In this document: one piece after another, positions 52,911 to 62,665 of the stretch
Position numbering within the stretch: position 1 is the stretch's first letter
Layout of the letters: each line of letters starts with the position of its first letter
DNA from: Chromatiaceae bacterium
Lineage (GTDB): Bacteria > Pseudomonadota > Gammaproteobacteria > Chromatiales > Chromatiaceae
Assembly: GCA_024235255.1 (NCBI GenBank)
Contig: JACKMT010000001.1
Coordinates: 1,178,001 to 1,242,000 of the forward strand
Direction of reading: 5' to 3'
DNA: 64,000 nt
Translations under genes and position numbers: made by a program
The notes under the pieces: model-generated
What the model was told of the DNA's origin: nothing
Database searches by the model: none
The model's input: only the letters and a program-made list of their open reading frames with translations

Positions 52911-54358
52911 GACGCCTCCCGCGGCATCGTCTTGATCGCATCCCAACGCGCAAGCGCCGCTTGGCGCGAAGCCGCTATATCCACCATCGGCGGCGGATAA
53001 CCGGTGTGTATGTCAGCCTGTTCCACACCGTGCAAGAGCCGGCGCCGGTCGGCTTGTGCCAGCTGCGGCACCCAGCGCTTGATATATGCTCCGTCGGGGT
53101 CGAAGCGCTCGGCCTGCCGCGCGGGACTGAAAACGCGGAAGTAAGGCGCCGCATCCGCGCCGCAGCCGGCGGTCCACTGCCAGCCGAGCGTGTTGGCTGC
53201 CAAGTCTGCATCCACCAGGGTATCCCAGAACCAACGGGCGCCTTCCTGCCAGTGCACGCCCAGATTCTTGGTCAGCAGCGAAGCGACGATCATGCGCACC
53301 CGGTTATGCATCCAGCCGGTATGCCATAGCTCGCGCATGCCCGCATCGACAATCGGAATGCCCGTCTCGCCGCGCTGCCAGGTGTGCAACAGAGCCTGCG
53401 CTGCGTCGCCTTCAAGCCAGCCGGCATGTTCGAAACGGCTGTCCAGCGACCGGCTGGCGGTCGCGGGAAAATGGTAGAGCAGATAGTGCGCAAATTCACG
53501 CCAGCCCAGTTCGGTGACATAGCGGCGCAGATCGCCCTCCATTGCGGCGGATTGTCCGAACCGGTTGAGCAGCGCCCAGAGGATCTGGCGCACCGATATC
53601 TCGCCTAAATGGAGGTGCGGGGAGAGGCGCGATGTCCCCTCGATAGCAGGTATGTCGCGCCTCGCACCATAACCGGGAACGGCCGTCTCCAGCGCCTGCA
53701 CAAGCCTGGCGCGGGCGCCTGCCTCCCCCGGCGTCCAGACCGGCTCGAAACCGCGATACCAGCGGATGCGCGGCAGCAACTTCAGCTCCGCCGGCGACCG
53801 TGCGTTTGTATCGGTCACCGGATCGACAATCCGTTTCGGCGGCGGCAGTGGCGGCTCCGCCTGATGCAGCTCCACCGCACAGGCTCGCCAATACGCACCG
53901 AACACTCGGTAGGGGCGCTGCTGCCCGTTAAGCACTCGCCAGGGCTCGTTGAGCAGCATCGCGTTGAAAGAACGGCACTCAACGCCGCGCTCCTCCAAGC
54001 GCCGTTTCAGTCCGGTATCTCGGGAAACGGTCGCCGGATCGTAGAGCCGATTCCAGAAAACCTGCGTTGCCTGCTGCTCCCCGATCAGGCGAACCAGAAT
54101 CGCTTCGCTTGCTCCTTGGTAAACATTCAGTCGCGCACCCAAGCGCCGCAATCCGGCATCGAGAGATTGCAGACTCTGATGCAGCCACCAGTTGCTGGCG
54201 CTGCCCGGCTGCCAGGGCGTCTCCTCCTCCGGGGCATGAATATATACCGGAAGCACCCGGCCAGGGCCATCAAGAGCAGCGGCCAACGCCGGATTGTCCG
54301 CCAGCCGCAGATCCCGCCGGAACCAGACGATAACCGTCTCCTCTTTCATAACCCGCAT
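52907..54358 (-). CDS. phr: Deoxyribodipyrimidine photolyase (class I CPD)
   Basis: A 483-residue light-dependent DNA repair enzyme. The N-terminal antenna domain begins VIVWFRRDLRLADNPAL; FAD-binding motifs include GTSRLSPHLHLGEIS near 228, GETGIPIVDAGMRELWHTGWMHN and WWWDT-type RWFWDTLVDADLAANTLGWQW. The length matches proteobacterial CPD photolyases. Start ATG at 54358 has no obvious Shine-Dalgarno; an ATG three codons on (after GCGGG) is an alternative. Coupled to DUF454 downstream. Confidence 0.94.
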   Translation of the reverse strand: MRVMKEETVIVWFRRDLRLADNPALAAALDGPGRVLPVYIHAPEEETPWQPGSASNWWLHQSLQSLDAGLRRLGARLNVYQGASEAILVRLIGEQQATQVFWNRLYDPATVSRDTGLKRRLEERGVECRSFNAMLLNEPWRVLNGQQRPYRVFGAYWRACAVELHQAEPPLPPPKRIVDPVTDTNARSPAELKLLPRIRWYRGFEPVWTPGEAGARARLVQALETAVPGYGARRDIPAIEGTSRLSPHLHLGEISVRQILWALLNRFGQSAAMEGDLRRYVTELGWREFAHYLLYHFPATASRSLDSRFEHAGWLEGDAAQALLHTWQRGETGIPIVDAGMRELWHTGWMHNRVRMIVASLLTKNLGVHWQEGARWFWDTLVDADLAANTLGWQWTAGCGADAAPYFRVFSPARQAERFDPDGAYIKRWVPQLAQADRRRLLHGVEQADIHTGYPPPMVDIAASRQAALARWDAIKTMPREAS

Positions 54359-54653
54359 CTGTGCTTAAAAAAGTTGGTTGATATTTTAACCGGTCGGGAG
54401 CCGCTTGGCCGCAACGTACAAGTCTGAGTAGACGGACAAGCGCATAAATAACTCGCTCAATGCACTCCCAATGGGCGCAACCTTGCTGCACATTATCACC
54501 GGCTCCAAATTGAATCCTATAAAAAACGCTGGTAGGTTGCAGTTTTATTTCAATAATCCATTCAGCTTAAGAGGTGATCACCTATCTGACTGCCAGCTGC
54601 CCTGCCGCATTGGGCGAAAGACAAGAATATGAGGAGGGTAATTAAATAGAATT
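54359..54653. promoter_or_regulatory. Divergent upstream region with AGGTGATCACCT palindrome
   Basis: This 295-bp region separates photolyase and the HEAT/TPR gene. A perfect 12-bp palindrome AGGTGATCACCT sits at 54572-54583, a candidate regulator site for either gene. Further right, GAGGAGGG (54631-54638) is 15 bases before the ATG at 54654, an unusually long spacing, and overlaps a seven-codon mini-frame ATG AGG AGG GTA ATT AAA TAG that could tune translation. Confidence 0.4.
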
Positions 54654-55736
54654 ATGAACAATCCCATTCTGCTCAATTGCGAATTCACCGGGGGAAGCTG
54701 CGGTTCAAGGCTGAAAGGCCGGACCTACCGGAAGGCGCTGACTGCACTGCTGCCAGTAGCCGCACTCCTGGCAACGGGGGATGCCTCCGCCACAGAGAAC
54801 ACCGCCGGCACCGAAGCGGGTGGTTCGGTACTCTTTTTCACGCTTTTCCTGCTTGGCGCGGTCGGTATCAGCATCCTGCTGATCTTCGGCATCACCCGCT
54901 GGGGTCACAGGCAGGATCAGATTAGAAGCATGATGTCCTTTTCCATCAAGTATCTCACCGAGTCGATAGACGAGGGTGAAAAAATTGAGGCTGCCAGAGC
55001 ATTGGGAGATACACATGACCCCAATGCACTACTGATCCTCATCGACATCCTATGCAATGAAGAGGTGGGTGAAGAACTGCGCACGGCTGCCGTCAAGTCT
55101 CTGCAGGAGATGAGCCGGGAGTACCATCAATATACCGGCGTAATCGACGACTGCATTAAAGCGGTGGAGGAGCGGAACCATCAGAGACTCATCGATCTGC
55201 TGATTGAAAACTTCGAGCAACAGAAAAGGAAGTATGCTCACAGCGCCTTCCTGCTCGGCCGGCAATACATGCGCATCGGGCAGTATGCTGACGCTCGCAT
55301 CTGGTTGCAGTATGCGAAGGTTCGTAACAAAACCGCATTGATTCGCATCAGTCAGATTTCGCCACTGATTGCTGCCTGCAATCAACAACTGTTTGACGAA
55401 GGCGACCGACTGTTCAAAACGGGTGAATACCGTGATGCACTGGAGCGCTATGCATTGGCGTCGCACAATCTGGCATTGGAAGAGAAGAGACGCCACTGGA
55501 CGCATATCCGGCTGGCCAGCATCTACTGCAAACTGAAGCATTACGAAGACGCCTACCAGGAGACCTTGCTGGCGCTAGAGGACAACCACAAGACGGACAC
55601 CTCGCTCAATTTAAATAAAATGCTCCATGAAATGCGCAGCGAGACCGGCGATACCGACGAGGCGCAAGTACGGCGCGACAGGCTTGAAGCGGAGATAGAC
55701 GACCTGGTGGAGCGTGTGATGGCCGAACTGATTTAG
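54654..55736 (+). CDS. Membrane-anchored HEAT/TPR-repeat protein
   Basis: A 360-residue protein. A signal-like segment (about 26-44) and a clear membrane helix (about 59-83, FFTLFLLGAVGISILLIFGI) precede a cytosolic or periplasmic repeat region: a HEAT-like pair (about 105-160) and TPR-like helices (about 195-320: AHSAFLLGRQYMRIGQYADAR, GDRLFKTGEYRDALERY, LASIYCKLKHYEDAYQETL). The C-terminus is charged and coiled-coil. It is likely a scaffold. No family is recognised. Its stop overlaps the stop of the convergent dehydrogenase remnant. Confidence 0.6.
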   Translation: MNNPILLNCEFTGGSCGSRLKGRTYRKALTALLPVAALLATGDASATENTAGTEAGGSVLFFTLFLLGAVGISILLIFGITRWGHRQDQIRSMMSFSIKYLTESIDEGEKIEAARALGDTHDPNALLILIDILCNEEVGEELRTAAVKSLQEMSREYHQYTGVIDDCIKAVEERNHQRLIDLLIENFEQQKRKYAHSAFLLGRQYMRIGQYADARIWLQYAKVRNKTALIRISQISPLIAACNQQLFDEGDRLFKTGEYRDALERYALASHNLALEEKRRHWTHIRLASIYCKLKHYEDAYQETLLALEDNHKTDTSLNLNKMLHEMRSETGDTDEAQVRRDRLEAEIDDLVERVMAELI

Positions 55737-56040
55737 CGCCGATCAGCGCCGATTAACGCCAACGCCGCCCGGACAATATCTTCCTTACCGAGCGGCAGCG
55801 TTGCGGCAGGCCCCAACGGGATGAAACAGTCGGCCGCGGCGAGCCGTTTCAGCCGCGGCTGCCAATCGCAGTGTTCTTTCAGCATGGTGTACAGCGCCTC
55901 ACTCTGAGAGCCGGTCTCGCGGCACTCGTCGACAATCAAGATAGACCGGCAGGGGGGCGGCTCATAGAGCGCTCCATCGGCGCGATGAAGTTCATGTGGA
56001 TGACATCGGTCTGATCTGGCATGGGCAGAGTTGGTTATAC
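55733..56040 (-). pseudogene. 3' remnant of an E1-type dehydrogenase beta gene
   Basis: Minus-strand codons ending at the TAA 55733-55735 read ILIVDECRETGSQSEALYTML, then a tail with ADCFIPLGPAATLPLGKEDIVRAALALIG, the C-terminus of 2-oxoacid dehydrogenase E1-beta-type proteins (the LVVDECRRTG...SEAL / FIPLGPA signatures). The frame stays open further right but without a start or the catalytic domain; the rest would lie where the TIR gene now begins. The gene was therefore truncated, probably by insertion of the TIR island. Confidence 0.5.
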
Positions 56041-56077
56041 TCTAGTCCGTAGGAAGCAATGAAAAGGATACTCGCTA

Positions 56078-59000
56078 TTGTCGGGGATATTCATCAGCCA
56101 CAGCAGCCGTGACCACAGCGACGCAGAGGAGGTCGCTGCACGGCTGCGCGGGCAAGGCTACCAGTCGCTGTTTCTCGATTTCGATCCCGCCGACGGCATA
56201 CCGGCCGGCCGCAACTGGGAGCGCGAGATCTACGCCCGGCTGCGCGCCTGCAGCGGCGTGGTGCTGCTCTGCAGCGAGCACTCGATGGCCTCCGACTGGT
56301 GTTTTGCCGAGATCACCCACGCGCGCGCACTGGGGAAGCATCTGTTTCCCGTCATCATCTCCGCCTGCGAACTGCGGCCGCTGCTGCAGGATACTCAGAC
56401 AACCGATCTGCGGGGCGACCGCGAAGCCGGTTTTCAGCGCCTCTGGCGCGGCCTGCGCAGTGCCGGACTCGACCCCGCCGACGCCTTCGACTGGGATATA
56501 GACCGTCCGCCCTATCCGGGGCTGACTCCCTTCATCGACAAGGATGCCGCGGTCTTTTTCGGACGCGACGAAGATCAGCGCAATTGCCTGGACAGGTTGG
56601 AACAGATGAGCCGCTACGGCGGCGACCGCCTGCTGCTGCTGGCGGGTGCGTCGGGCAGCGGCAAATCCTCGCTGGTGCGGGCCGGCGTCATCCCCAAACT
56701 CGCACGCATGCCCGAGTGGCTGGTGCTGGAGCCGATGCGGCCGCGCCAGGATCCGCTCGAAGCGCTTTCCGGTGTGCTCCGCCGCGCTTTCGAAACAACG
56801 TCCGATACTCCGAATCTGCAGCTTTTCAGCACGCAACCGGAGTGTGCAGACGACGACCAGGCGCTGGCTGTTGCCATTGCACAACTCCAGCTTGCCGCAG
56901 ATCACGGGGACAAACCGGTGCTGCTGGTCATCGATCAGCTGGAGGAGTTGCTGACCGCAGACAAAGAAGCGGCTGCCAGATTCGTCAGCCTGCTGAAACT
57001 GGCTGTCACTTGCGAACCGGGGCAGCTCTTCTGCCTGGCCACGCTGCGCTCCGATCACCTGGCCGCGCTGCAGAGCCACCCGCTGTGGCAGCAGACCCGC
57101 TTCCTGGAGCTGACGCTCGGCCCGATGACGCCCAGCCACTTTGCCGAAATCATCGCCAGACCGGCCCAGGTGGCGGGCATCGAGCTCGAATCCGGCCTGG
57201 TCGAAACCATGGTCCGGGACACCGGCACCGCGGATGCGCTGCCGCTGTTGGCCTTCACGCTGAACCGCCTGTGGCGCGATTTCGGCAGCGACGGGCGCAT
57301 CACGCTGGCGGAGTACCGCGACCGCATCGGCGGGCTGGAGGGTTCGATCCGTCAGGAGGCGGAGGCGGTGCTGGCATCGCAGGCGCCGGACGCCGGGCAG
57401 CTGGTCGAACTGCGCCGGATGTTCCGCAATCTGGTCCGGGTCGACGCCGCGGGCAACTACTCCCGGCGCCCCATGCAGCTGCGTGATATCCCCGTCTCTC
57501 TCCGGCCGCTGATCGAAGCTTTTATCAGCGCGCGGCTGCTGGTCTCCGGTCAGGAAGAGAGCGATGCCGAAGCACCCGGACCGAGCGGCACCGGCACCTT
57601 GGAGGTGGCGCATGAAGCGCTGTTCCGTGCCTGGGACAAACTGAAGCGCTGGCTCGACGAGGACCGCGCTTTCCTGCTCTGGCGGCAGCACATCGCACCC
57701 GACGCGGAGGCTTGGCATGCCAGACCGAAGGAGCAGGGACTGCTGCTGCGCGGCGGACCGCTGGCGGAGGCCGAACGCTGGCTGGACGAACGGAGCGATG
57801 AGCTCGGCGAGGTACTCGGAAGGTTTATTCTGGCCAGCCGGAAGTTGGCAAGGCGCAATCGCTTTGTCCGGCGCTTGGGGGTGGCTGTTATCACGCTTAG
57901 CCTGGTACTTGTCACCTGGCTGGCGTTCGAGCTTGCGCAACAGCGCCGGGAGGTTCTGCGGCAGCTGGTCAACAGCTACTGGAATATCGCCATCGCCGCA
58001 CGCGATGCGGAACACAACGCACTCAAGGCGGCTCACCATTTCACCCGGGTCGCCGACCGGACAGCGGCAACGGAACGGATGAACGCACTGGTCAGCGCCG
58101 GACTGTTGACCGGCGGCGTCGAGCTGCGCGGCATCATCGAGCTGGCGCAGAACGCTGATGAGGTGCAGACGCTGCCCGGCGACAGCGTCGCGCTGATCCG
58201 GATGCAACAGCAGGCCCAACTCTGGGATCTGACGACGGGTGCGATGCTGGCAGGCACAAGCCACCCGGACCTGTTGATGCATTCGGCGATCACCGGCGGC
58301 AGACGTATTGTCACGCTGGCGCGTGACGGCAGCCTGAAGTTGTGGGGTCCATCCCAGCCTGAGATTGAACAGATGCATCCAGGCGCACGGGGTATCGAAA
58401 TCGATCAGACCGGCAAGCGGCTGCTGAGTTGGAGTGAAGAGGGCAGCATCCGTCTCTGGTCCCTCACCGACGGGCATGAGATATCCCGCACCGAACTAAG
58501 CAAACCGGTCGCGGGTGTCCGCTTCCTCGGCAGCTCCGGCAAACTGCTCGCGTGGAGCAGCGATGGTATGCTGCAAACCTGGCATCCTGAAGGCGCACAG
58601 CCAACTGCCCGTTGGAACAGCGGCTGTAAGGTACAGGGCACGTCACTCTCTCCGGACAATACCGGGCTGGTCACCTGGTGCGGCAAAACCCTGATGCTGC
58701 ACGATGCCTCTGCCGGCCGGGTGATCGCAAGCTGGCTGTCAGCCGAACCGGTGGATGCGGCGCAGTTTCTCCCCGCTAGCGGCGTGATCCTCTCCTGGAA
58801 CGAAGCCCAAGGCCGGGTGCGCGTCTGGAGCGCCGAGGATGGCAAAGCGCGCTTCGACGAACCCCTTCAGCACGGTGGAAGCATCGCCCGGGCGGTGCCG
58901 ACAGCGGACGGCAGGCACCTCATCACCAGCGGCTCCGGCAACCAGATCAATCTCTGGGATCTGGAACTGGGAGAGCTGGCCGCTCGCGGGCAACATGGTT

Positions 59001-59863
59001 CGGGTGCTACGTTAGTCAGAGCCCGGATCAGCGGTGACGGCGAGCGCATACTTGCCTGGAGCCGCGAATCCGGCGCCCGGCTCTGGGATAGCGCCACCAT
59101 GAACCCACTGAGCCTGCCGCTGCTGCATCCGGTGCCGATCAGCGGCGCGCGCTTTTTCGATCATGACCAGGGCATTCTCAGCTGGGACCAGGGCACCAGT
59201 CTGCGCATCTGGCGGCGTAATCCACCGCGCGAAGCCACCGCGCCGGCAGCGCCGCCGACCGATGCAACGCGCAACACCGCCGAGGCAGCGAGCGTTGCGG
59301 ATCAGATAAACTCACTGCCCCTCAGCCTGATCGACCGGCTCCGGAGAGCGGGCCTGCTCAACTACCGGATCCTGAACCGGCAGAATGAGATGCTGCTGCT
59401 GGCTTCTGATACGAAAGCGCGCACAGTGGGGCTGGATACGGATGCCTACCCGATCTCCGCCCCGCTGACCCTGGATGAACGAATCCGCGGCGGTTTTTTC
59501 GACGCGGACAGCGGCCGCATCCTGCTCTGGGGCGATAGCAGCGTGCGCCTCTGGGATGGCGTTTCGAGCAGAGCCTTGGGCGCGCTGATGCGCTCCGATG
59601 TACTCTTCCCGGGCGGCGGCGCCCGCGCCGCCGAAGGATTATTGATCTGGGAGCTGCAACGCGCACGCCTGTGGCGCTGGCCGGCATTGGACGGAGGAGA
59701 GTCAAATGTAGAACTTCGTCTGAGTCGGGTCAGCGGGACGCGTCTTGATCCTCAGGACGGCATAAAGATACTGGACCGGGAGGAGTGGTGCGAAACGGTC
59801 AAAGCGAAGCAACCGGCACCGGTCGGTTGTGGCAGCATTGGATCAACGCACGGTAACCAGTGA
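56078..59863 (+). CDS. TIR-nSTAND NTPase-WD40 membrane protein
   Basis: A 1261-residue multidomain protein. A TIR domain (1-130) begins GIFISHSSRDHSDAE and retains the catalytic-type Glu78 (SDWCFAEIT). A STAND NTPase (about 145-560) has the PYPGLTPF / FFGRD entry, Walker A GASGSGKSS (190-198) and Walker B VLLVIDQLEELL near 281. One membrane helix follows (about 597-618), then a WD40-like propeller region (about 690-1050, repeated LxLWD/RLW units). Domain logic: WD40 sensing, STAND switch, TIR NADase or signalling output. Start TTG at 56078 with AAAAGGA upstream. Such proteins act in prokaryotic conflict and antiphage systems, though this exact layout with a membrane span is unusual. Confidence 0.88.
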   Translation: MSGIFISHSSRDHSDAEEVAARLRGQGYQSLFLDFDPADGIPAGRNWEREIYARLRACSGVVLLCSEHSMASDWCFAEITHARALGKHLFPVIISACELRPLLQDTQTTDLRGDREAGFQRLWRGLRSAGLDPADAFDWDIDRPPYPGLTPFIDKDAAVFFGRDEDQRNCLDRLEQMSRYGGDRLLLLAGASGSGKSSLVRAGVIPKLARMPEWLVLEPMRPRQDPLEALSGVLRRAFETTSDTPNLQLFSTQPECADDDQALAVAIAQLQLAADHGDKPVLLVIDQLEELLTADKEAAARFVSLLKLAVTCEPGQLFCLATLRSDHLAALQSHPLWQQTRFLELTLGPMTPSHFAEIIARPAQVAGIELESGLVETMVRDTGTADALPLLAFTLNRLWRDFGSDGRITLAEYRDRIGGLEGSIRQEAEAVLASQAPDAGQLVELRRMFRNLVRVDAAGNYSRRPMQLRDIPVSLRPLIEAFISARLLVSGQEESDAEAPGPSGTGTLEVAHEALFRAWDKLKRWLDEDRAFLLWRQHIAPDAEAWHARPKEQGLLLRGGPLAEAERWLDERSDELGEVLGRFILASRKLARRNRFVRRLGVAVITLSLVLVTWLAFELAQQRREVLRQLVNSYWNIAIAARDAEHNALKAAHHFTRVADRTAATERMNALVSAGLLTGGVELRGIIELAQNADEVQTLPGDSVALIRMQQQAQLWDLTTGAMLAGTSHPDLLMHSAITGGRRIVTLARDGSLKLWGPSQPEIEQMHPGARGIEIDQTGKRLLSWSEEGSIRLWSLTDGHEISRTELSKPVAGVRFLGSSGKLLAWSSDGMLQTWHPEGAQPTARWNSGCKVQGTSLSPDNTGLVTWCGKTLMLHDASAGRVIASWLSAEPVDAAQFLPASGVILSWNEAQGRVRVWSAEDGKARFDEPLQHGGSIARAVPTADGRHLITSGSGNQINLWDLELGELAARGQHGSGATLVRARISGDGERILAWSRESGARLWDSATMNPLSLPLLHPVPISGARFFDHDQGILSWDQGTSLRIWRRNPPREATAPAAPPTDATRNTAEAASVADQINSLPLSLIDRLRRAGLLNYRILNRQNEMLLLASDTKARTVGLDTDAYPISAPLTLDERIRGGFFDADSGRILLWGDSSVRLWDGVSSRALGALMRSDVLFPGGGARAAEGLLIWELQRARLWRWPALDGGESNVELRLSRVSGTRLDPQDGIKILDREEWCETVKAKQPAPVGCGSIGSTHGNQ

Positions 59864-60907
59864 GTCGGACCAGGCACCGACCCAGTCGCCGCCGTTATCC
59901 CACACCCGCACCTGCAGCTGATGGCGCCCCCGGGAGACCCGGTCCCTTTCGTCGTGACCGTTCCAGCGCTGCGACGCATCGCTGCCGATCCAGCGGCCGC
60001 GCTCCACTCCGCCGTCGATCCGCTTGCCGTTGACGTAGCGGGTGCGTACGCCGTCCGGGCTTTGGCTGACGCGCATGAACTCCACCGCCGCGTTATCAAA
60101 GTCTGAGCGGGAGTTGAAGGCGTATCCCGCGGTATCCCCCTGCTCTGCGAGCAGCGTTCCCGGACTGAACTCCAGCTGGTCGACGGCCACTGAACCGACC
60201 GCGCGCGGTCCGATGCCTACCCCATACACCTTGAACCCCTCCAACGTCTCTACCTGGAGCTGATCGTCCGCAGCGGTTAATGCGACCACCGCCGGTTTGA
60301 GGCTGCTGCCGAGAAATTCCGGCAGCTCAAAGCGCAGCACATGGCGACCCAGACCGAACTGATCGAGCCGGTAGGTGACGATGTCGGCGCCGGGAACGGC
60401 GATGCGCAGCTGCACCCGGCCGGGCACCTGCTGTTCGTAATCCACCACGATCGGCCACCCTCCCTTGATCAGTCCACGGATGCCGAATGCGCTGGTATTG
60501 AACTGCTTGGGCAGCTGCGGCCCATCCCGGAGCAACTCCTCGACCCCTTCCCTATCCTCGCCGCGGTCCTCGGTCCGCTCTTTTGCCAGATGCTGGCCAA
60601 TGGCGTACAACGCCGCGGCACCGATGATCAGACCGGGAATCAGCCAGTTGCGGTCCTTACGCTTTCCACCATGATCGACTGCTGCAGGCGTATCACTCTT
60701 CGGGGGCGCAGTAGGGGTCGGTACCGGATCCCGTGGAGGAGTATCGGGCACCTGGATGCTGTCGCTGGAGAGACAGGCCGAGCCTGCAGGCAGATTGCTG
60801 CAGTCGACCGTCGCCGACAGCGGCGCCGGATAGTTCAGACTCAAAGCGGCGATAACCGGAATACAAAGTAGGCGGCTCCAGCGCATATCCATCATTTCAT
60901 GCCCCAT
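59843..60907 (-). CDS. Secreted/membrane protein partner of the TIR island
   Basis: A 354-residue protein with an N-terminal signal (hydrophobic 13-30, ending PLSA), a Pro/Thr-rich linker, a membrane helix near 88-105 (WLIPGLIIGAAALYAI) and a folded C-terminal half (about 145-354) with beta-rich patterns of Ig-like or lectin-like type. No enzyme motif is seen. Its 3' end overlaps the TIR gene by 21 bp, convergent. The lipoprotein gene starts 25 bp downstream on the same strand, so the two are likely co-transcribed. The function is unknown; a surface receptor for the island is conceivable. Confidence 0.6.
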   Translation of the reverse strand: MGHEMMDMRWSRLLCIPVIAALSLNYPAPLSATVDCSNLPAGSACLSSDSIQVPDTPPRDPVPTPTAPPKSDTPAAVDHGGKRKDRNWLIPGLIIGAAALYAIGQHLAKERTEDRGEDREGVEELLRDGPQLPKQFNTSAFGIRGLIKGGWPIVVDYEQQVPGRVQLRIAVPGADIVTYRLDQFGLGRHVLRFELPEFLGSSLKPAVVALTAADDQLQVETLEGFKVYGVGIGPRAVGSVAVDQLEFSPGTLLAEQGDTAGYAFNSRSDFDNAAVEFMRVSQSPDGVRTRYVNGKRIDGGVERGRWIGSDASQRWNGHDERDRVSRGRHQLQVRVWDNGGDWVGAWSDSLVTVR

Positions 60908-60932
60908 CTTTCCCGCGTTAGCGAAATACCGG

Positions 60933-61412
60933 TCAAATCGCCGTGCCTTCGATTGCCAGCTCCTCGCTGCCCGGCGATTTGCAGGCGATCCCCTCCATCA
61001 CTTCCCGGCGCCCGTCCACATAGACCACCTGATCGAATTTGCGGCACTGCCGATCGCCCTGCGCGTAATAGTCCGATGTCGGCGTCACCTCGAAATCATT
61101 CCCACTGCGCTCGTTGCGCCAGCTCACCGTCTGGCCCTGCGGGGCTTCGTCCAGGGTCTTCGCCAGCCTCCCTTTGTCCGACTCGTCCATGTAATCGCCG
61201 ATCATTCTGCCAACCACGCCCCCCACCAACGCACCGATCAGGGCGCCGCGGGTGTCGTTATCGTCGATTTTGCTTCCCAAAAAACCGCCGAGCAGCGCAC
61301 CGAAAGCGGTGCCCATATCTTTGTTACTGGTTGTTTCGCAGCCGGCTGAAAAGAAAGTGACCGCCAAGATTAGCGTTGTTGCTAAAAATCTCCTGTTGAC
61401 TAGACAAGCCAT
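60933..61412 (-). CDS. Glycine-zipper 17-kDa surface-antigen-like lipoprotein
   Basis: A 159-residue outer-membrane lipoprotein. The lipobox FFSAGC gives the lipidated Cys near 24. A 2TM glycine zipper (about 30-70: GTAFGALLGGFLGSKI, RGALIGALVGGVVGRMIGDY) is followed by the family C-terminal domain (YMDESDKGRL, QTVSWRNERSGNDF, YYAQGDRQCRKF and the REVMEGIACKSP signature). The ATG at 61410-61412 follows AGGAGGTG with ideal spacing. It forms an operon with the secreted partner gene upstream of the TIR gene. Confidence 0.85.
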   Translation of the reverse strand: MACLVNRRFLATTLILAVTFFSAGCETTSNKDMGTAFGALLGGFLGSKIDDNDTRGALIGALVGGVVGRMIGDYMDESDKGRLAKTLDEAPQGQTVSWRNERSGNDFEVTPTSDYYAQGDRQCRKFDQVVYVDGRREVMEGIACKSPGSEELAIEGTAI

Positions 61413-61852
61413 TGATTGCACCTCCTGTCTGCTCATGCTCTCGGCCTGTGCGGGTTACCGAACTTCATAGTGATGCGCCTCAAACATAAAAAATATCTCT
61501 TTCCAGCGTAAATTATAAACCACCTTTTAGCCCACTGCCCGAACGGGATTCTCATCCGCTGCGACCCAGCATGTAACAGGGTCGAAGATGCGCATGCGGA
61601 TAAACTCATCCAGCCAAACGGCAATCCATTGCCGCCCGGCGGCTGCTTCGGTGCCACCCGGCAGTCAGTTCAGTGGGCGCTGCACAATCAAGCCCCGGCC
61701 AATCAGCCCGTGCACCTCCGCCAGACGCCGCTTCGGCGGTTCGCAAACCCAAACTCAGGCGCCGGATATCCCGATGGCATAACTCTTGCTGCAAGCTGCA
61801 TAACGAGTTGGCAGCGCAATTCGCTCGGCTGCCGCTGATCCGGAGTGGATTT
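61413..61852. other. Intergenic region with possible decayed minus-strand coding
   Basis: About 440 bp between the divergent lipoprotein and motA-like genes. Short minus-strand fragments in two frames (for example RQWIAVWLDEFIRMRIF, ending near 61530, and RRLAEVHGLIGRGLIVQRPLN, ending near 61675) read like protein but are broken by stops. They may be relics of an excised gene. No RNA or clear operator was seen. Confidence 0.25.
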
Positions 61853-62656
61853 ATGCATCAGAAACTGACCATCGGTCTACTATGCGCCGCCGTGCTGCTC
61901 TCCAGTCTGACGCTCACGCTGGGCGCGACATCAATCTGGCTGGTGGCAATTTCAGGCTTCTTTTTCGTTATCGGGGGAACCCTGATCGCCGCTGTAGTCA
62001 GCGAAGGTTACCGGCGGGTCGACGAACTGCTGCGCCGGCTGCCTGCCCTGTTCACCGCGCGGGTCGCGGCGCTGGGAGTGGATGAAGAGACCTTCCTGCA
62101 GGTGGCGACCTGCTACCGCCGCGGCAGCGTTCGCCAGGCGGAGATGTTCATCAAAGCGATGCAAGATCCCTATCTCACCCTGGGTTCGCAACTCATCGTC
62201 GACCGCTGCAGTCAGAAGGAGCTGAACCGTGCACTGCAGTGGCAGCTCTCCAACAACATGGAGCAGAAGCGGCGGCGCCTGCGCATTCTCAATGGAATGG
62301 CCGGTTTCGCACCCGCCTTCGGTATGTTGGGCACGCTGCTGGGATTGATAAATCTACTGTTTAACCTGGGCGATGGCGGATTGGATGTGGTCGGAGCCGC
62401 GATGGGTTTTGCCATGATCACCACCGTATACGGTCTGGTCGCCGCAAATCTGATCATTAAACCGATGGCGATCAAGATGGAGCAGCGCTTCCGCGAGCAG
62501 CTGGCCTGGCAGAGCGTCAAACATGAGCTGTTGATGCTGCTGTTCGAGAAGGCGCACCCCGAGGTGATCCGCGAAACGCTGAATGCATTCATTACCGGCC
62601 GGCCGCTGCAGCTGAAGCCGGAAAACGCATCTGTGACCACACTGGCGCGTGCCTGA
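61853..62656 (+). CDS. MotA/TolQ/ExbB-family proton-channel subunit
   Basis: A 267-residue membrane protein. Two helices at 5-27 and 30-52 precede a cytosolic loop (about 60-145), then two more helices (about 145-170 and 180-205) with the conserved APAFGMLGTLLGLINLLFNL and AMGFAMITTVYGLVAANLI segments of MotA-type stators. Length and loop are closer to MotA/PomA than to ExbB. The ATG at 61853 has GGAG seven bases upstream; the frame is open for 60 codons more but without homology. No flagellar genes are nearby. motB-like follows by 9 bp. Confidence 0.85.
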   Translation: MHQKLTIGLLCAAVLLSSLTLTLGATSIWLVAISGFFFVIGGTLIAAVVSEGYRRVDELLRRLPALFTARVAALGVDEETFLQVATCYRRGSVRQAEMFIKAMQDPYLTLGSQLIVDRCSQKELNRALQWQLSNNMEQKRRRLRILNGMAGFAPAFGMLGTLLGLINLLFNLGDGGLDVVGAAMGFAMITTVYGLVAANLIIKPMAIKMEQRFREQLAWQSVKHELLMLLFEKAHPEVIRETLNAFITGRPLQLKPENASVTTLARA

Positions 62657-62665
62657 CACAACAGC

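Noticed and set aside
56075..58477. 800-codon minus-strand frame opposite the TIR gene
   Set aside because: Shadow of the TIR-STAND coding sequence; Gln/Arg-rich without domain pattern.
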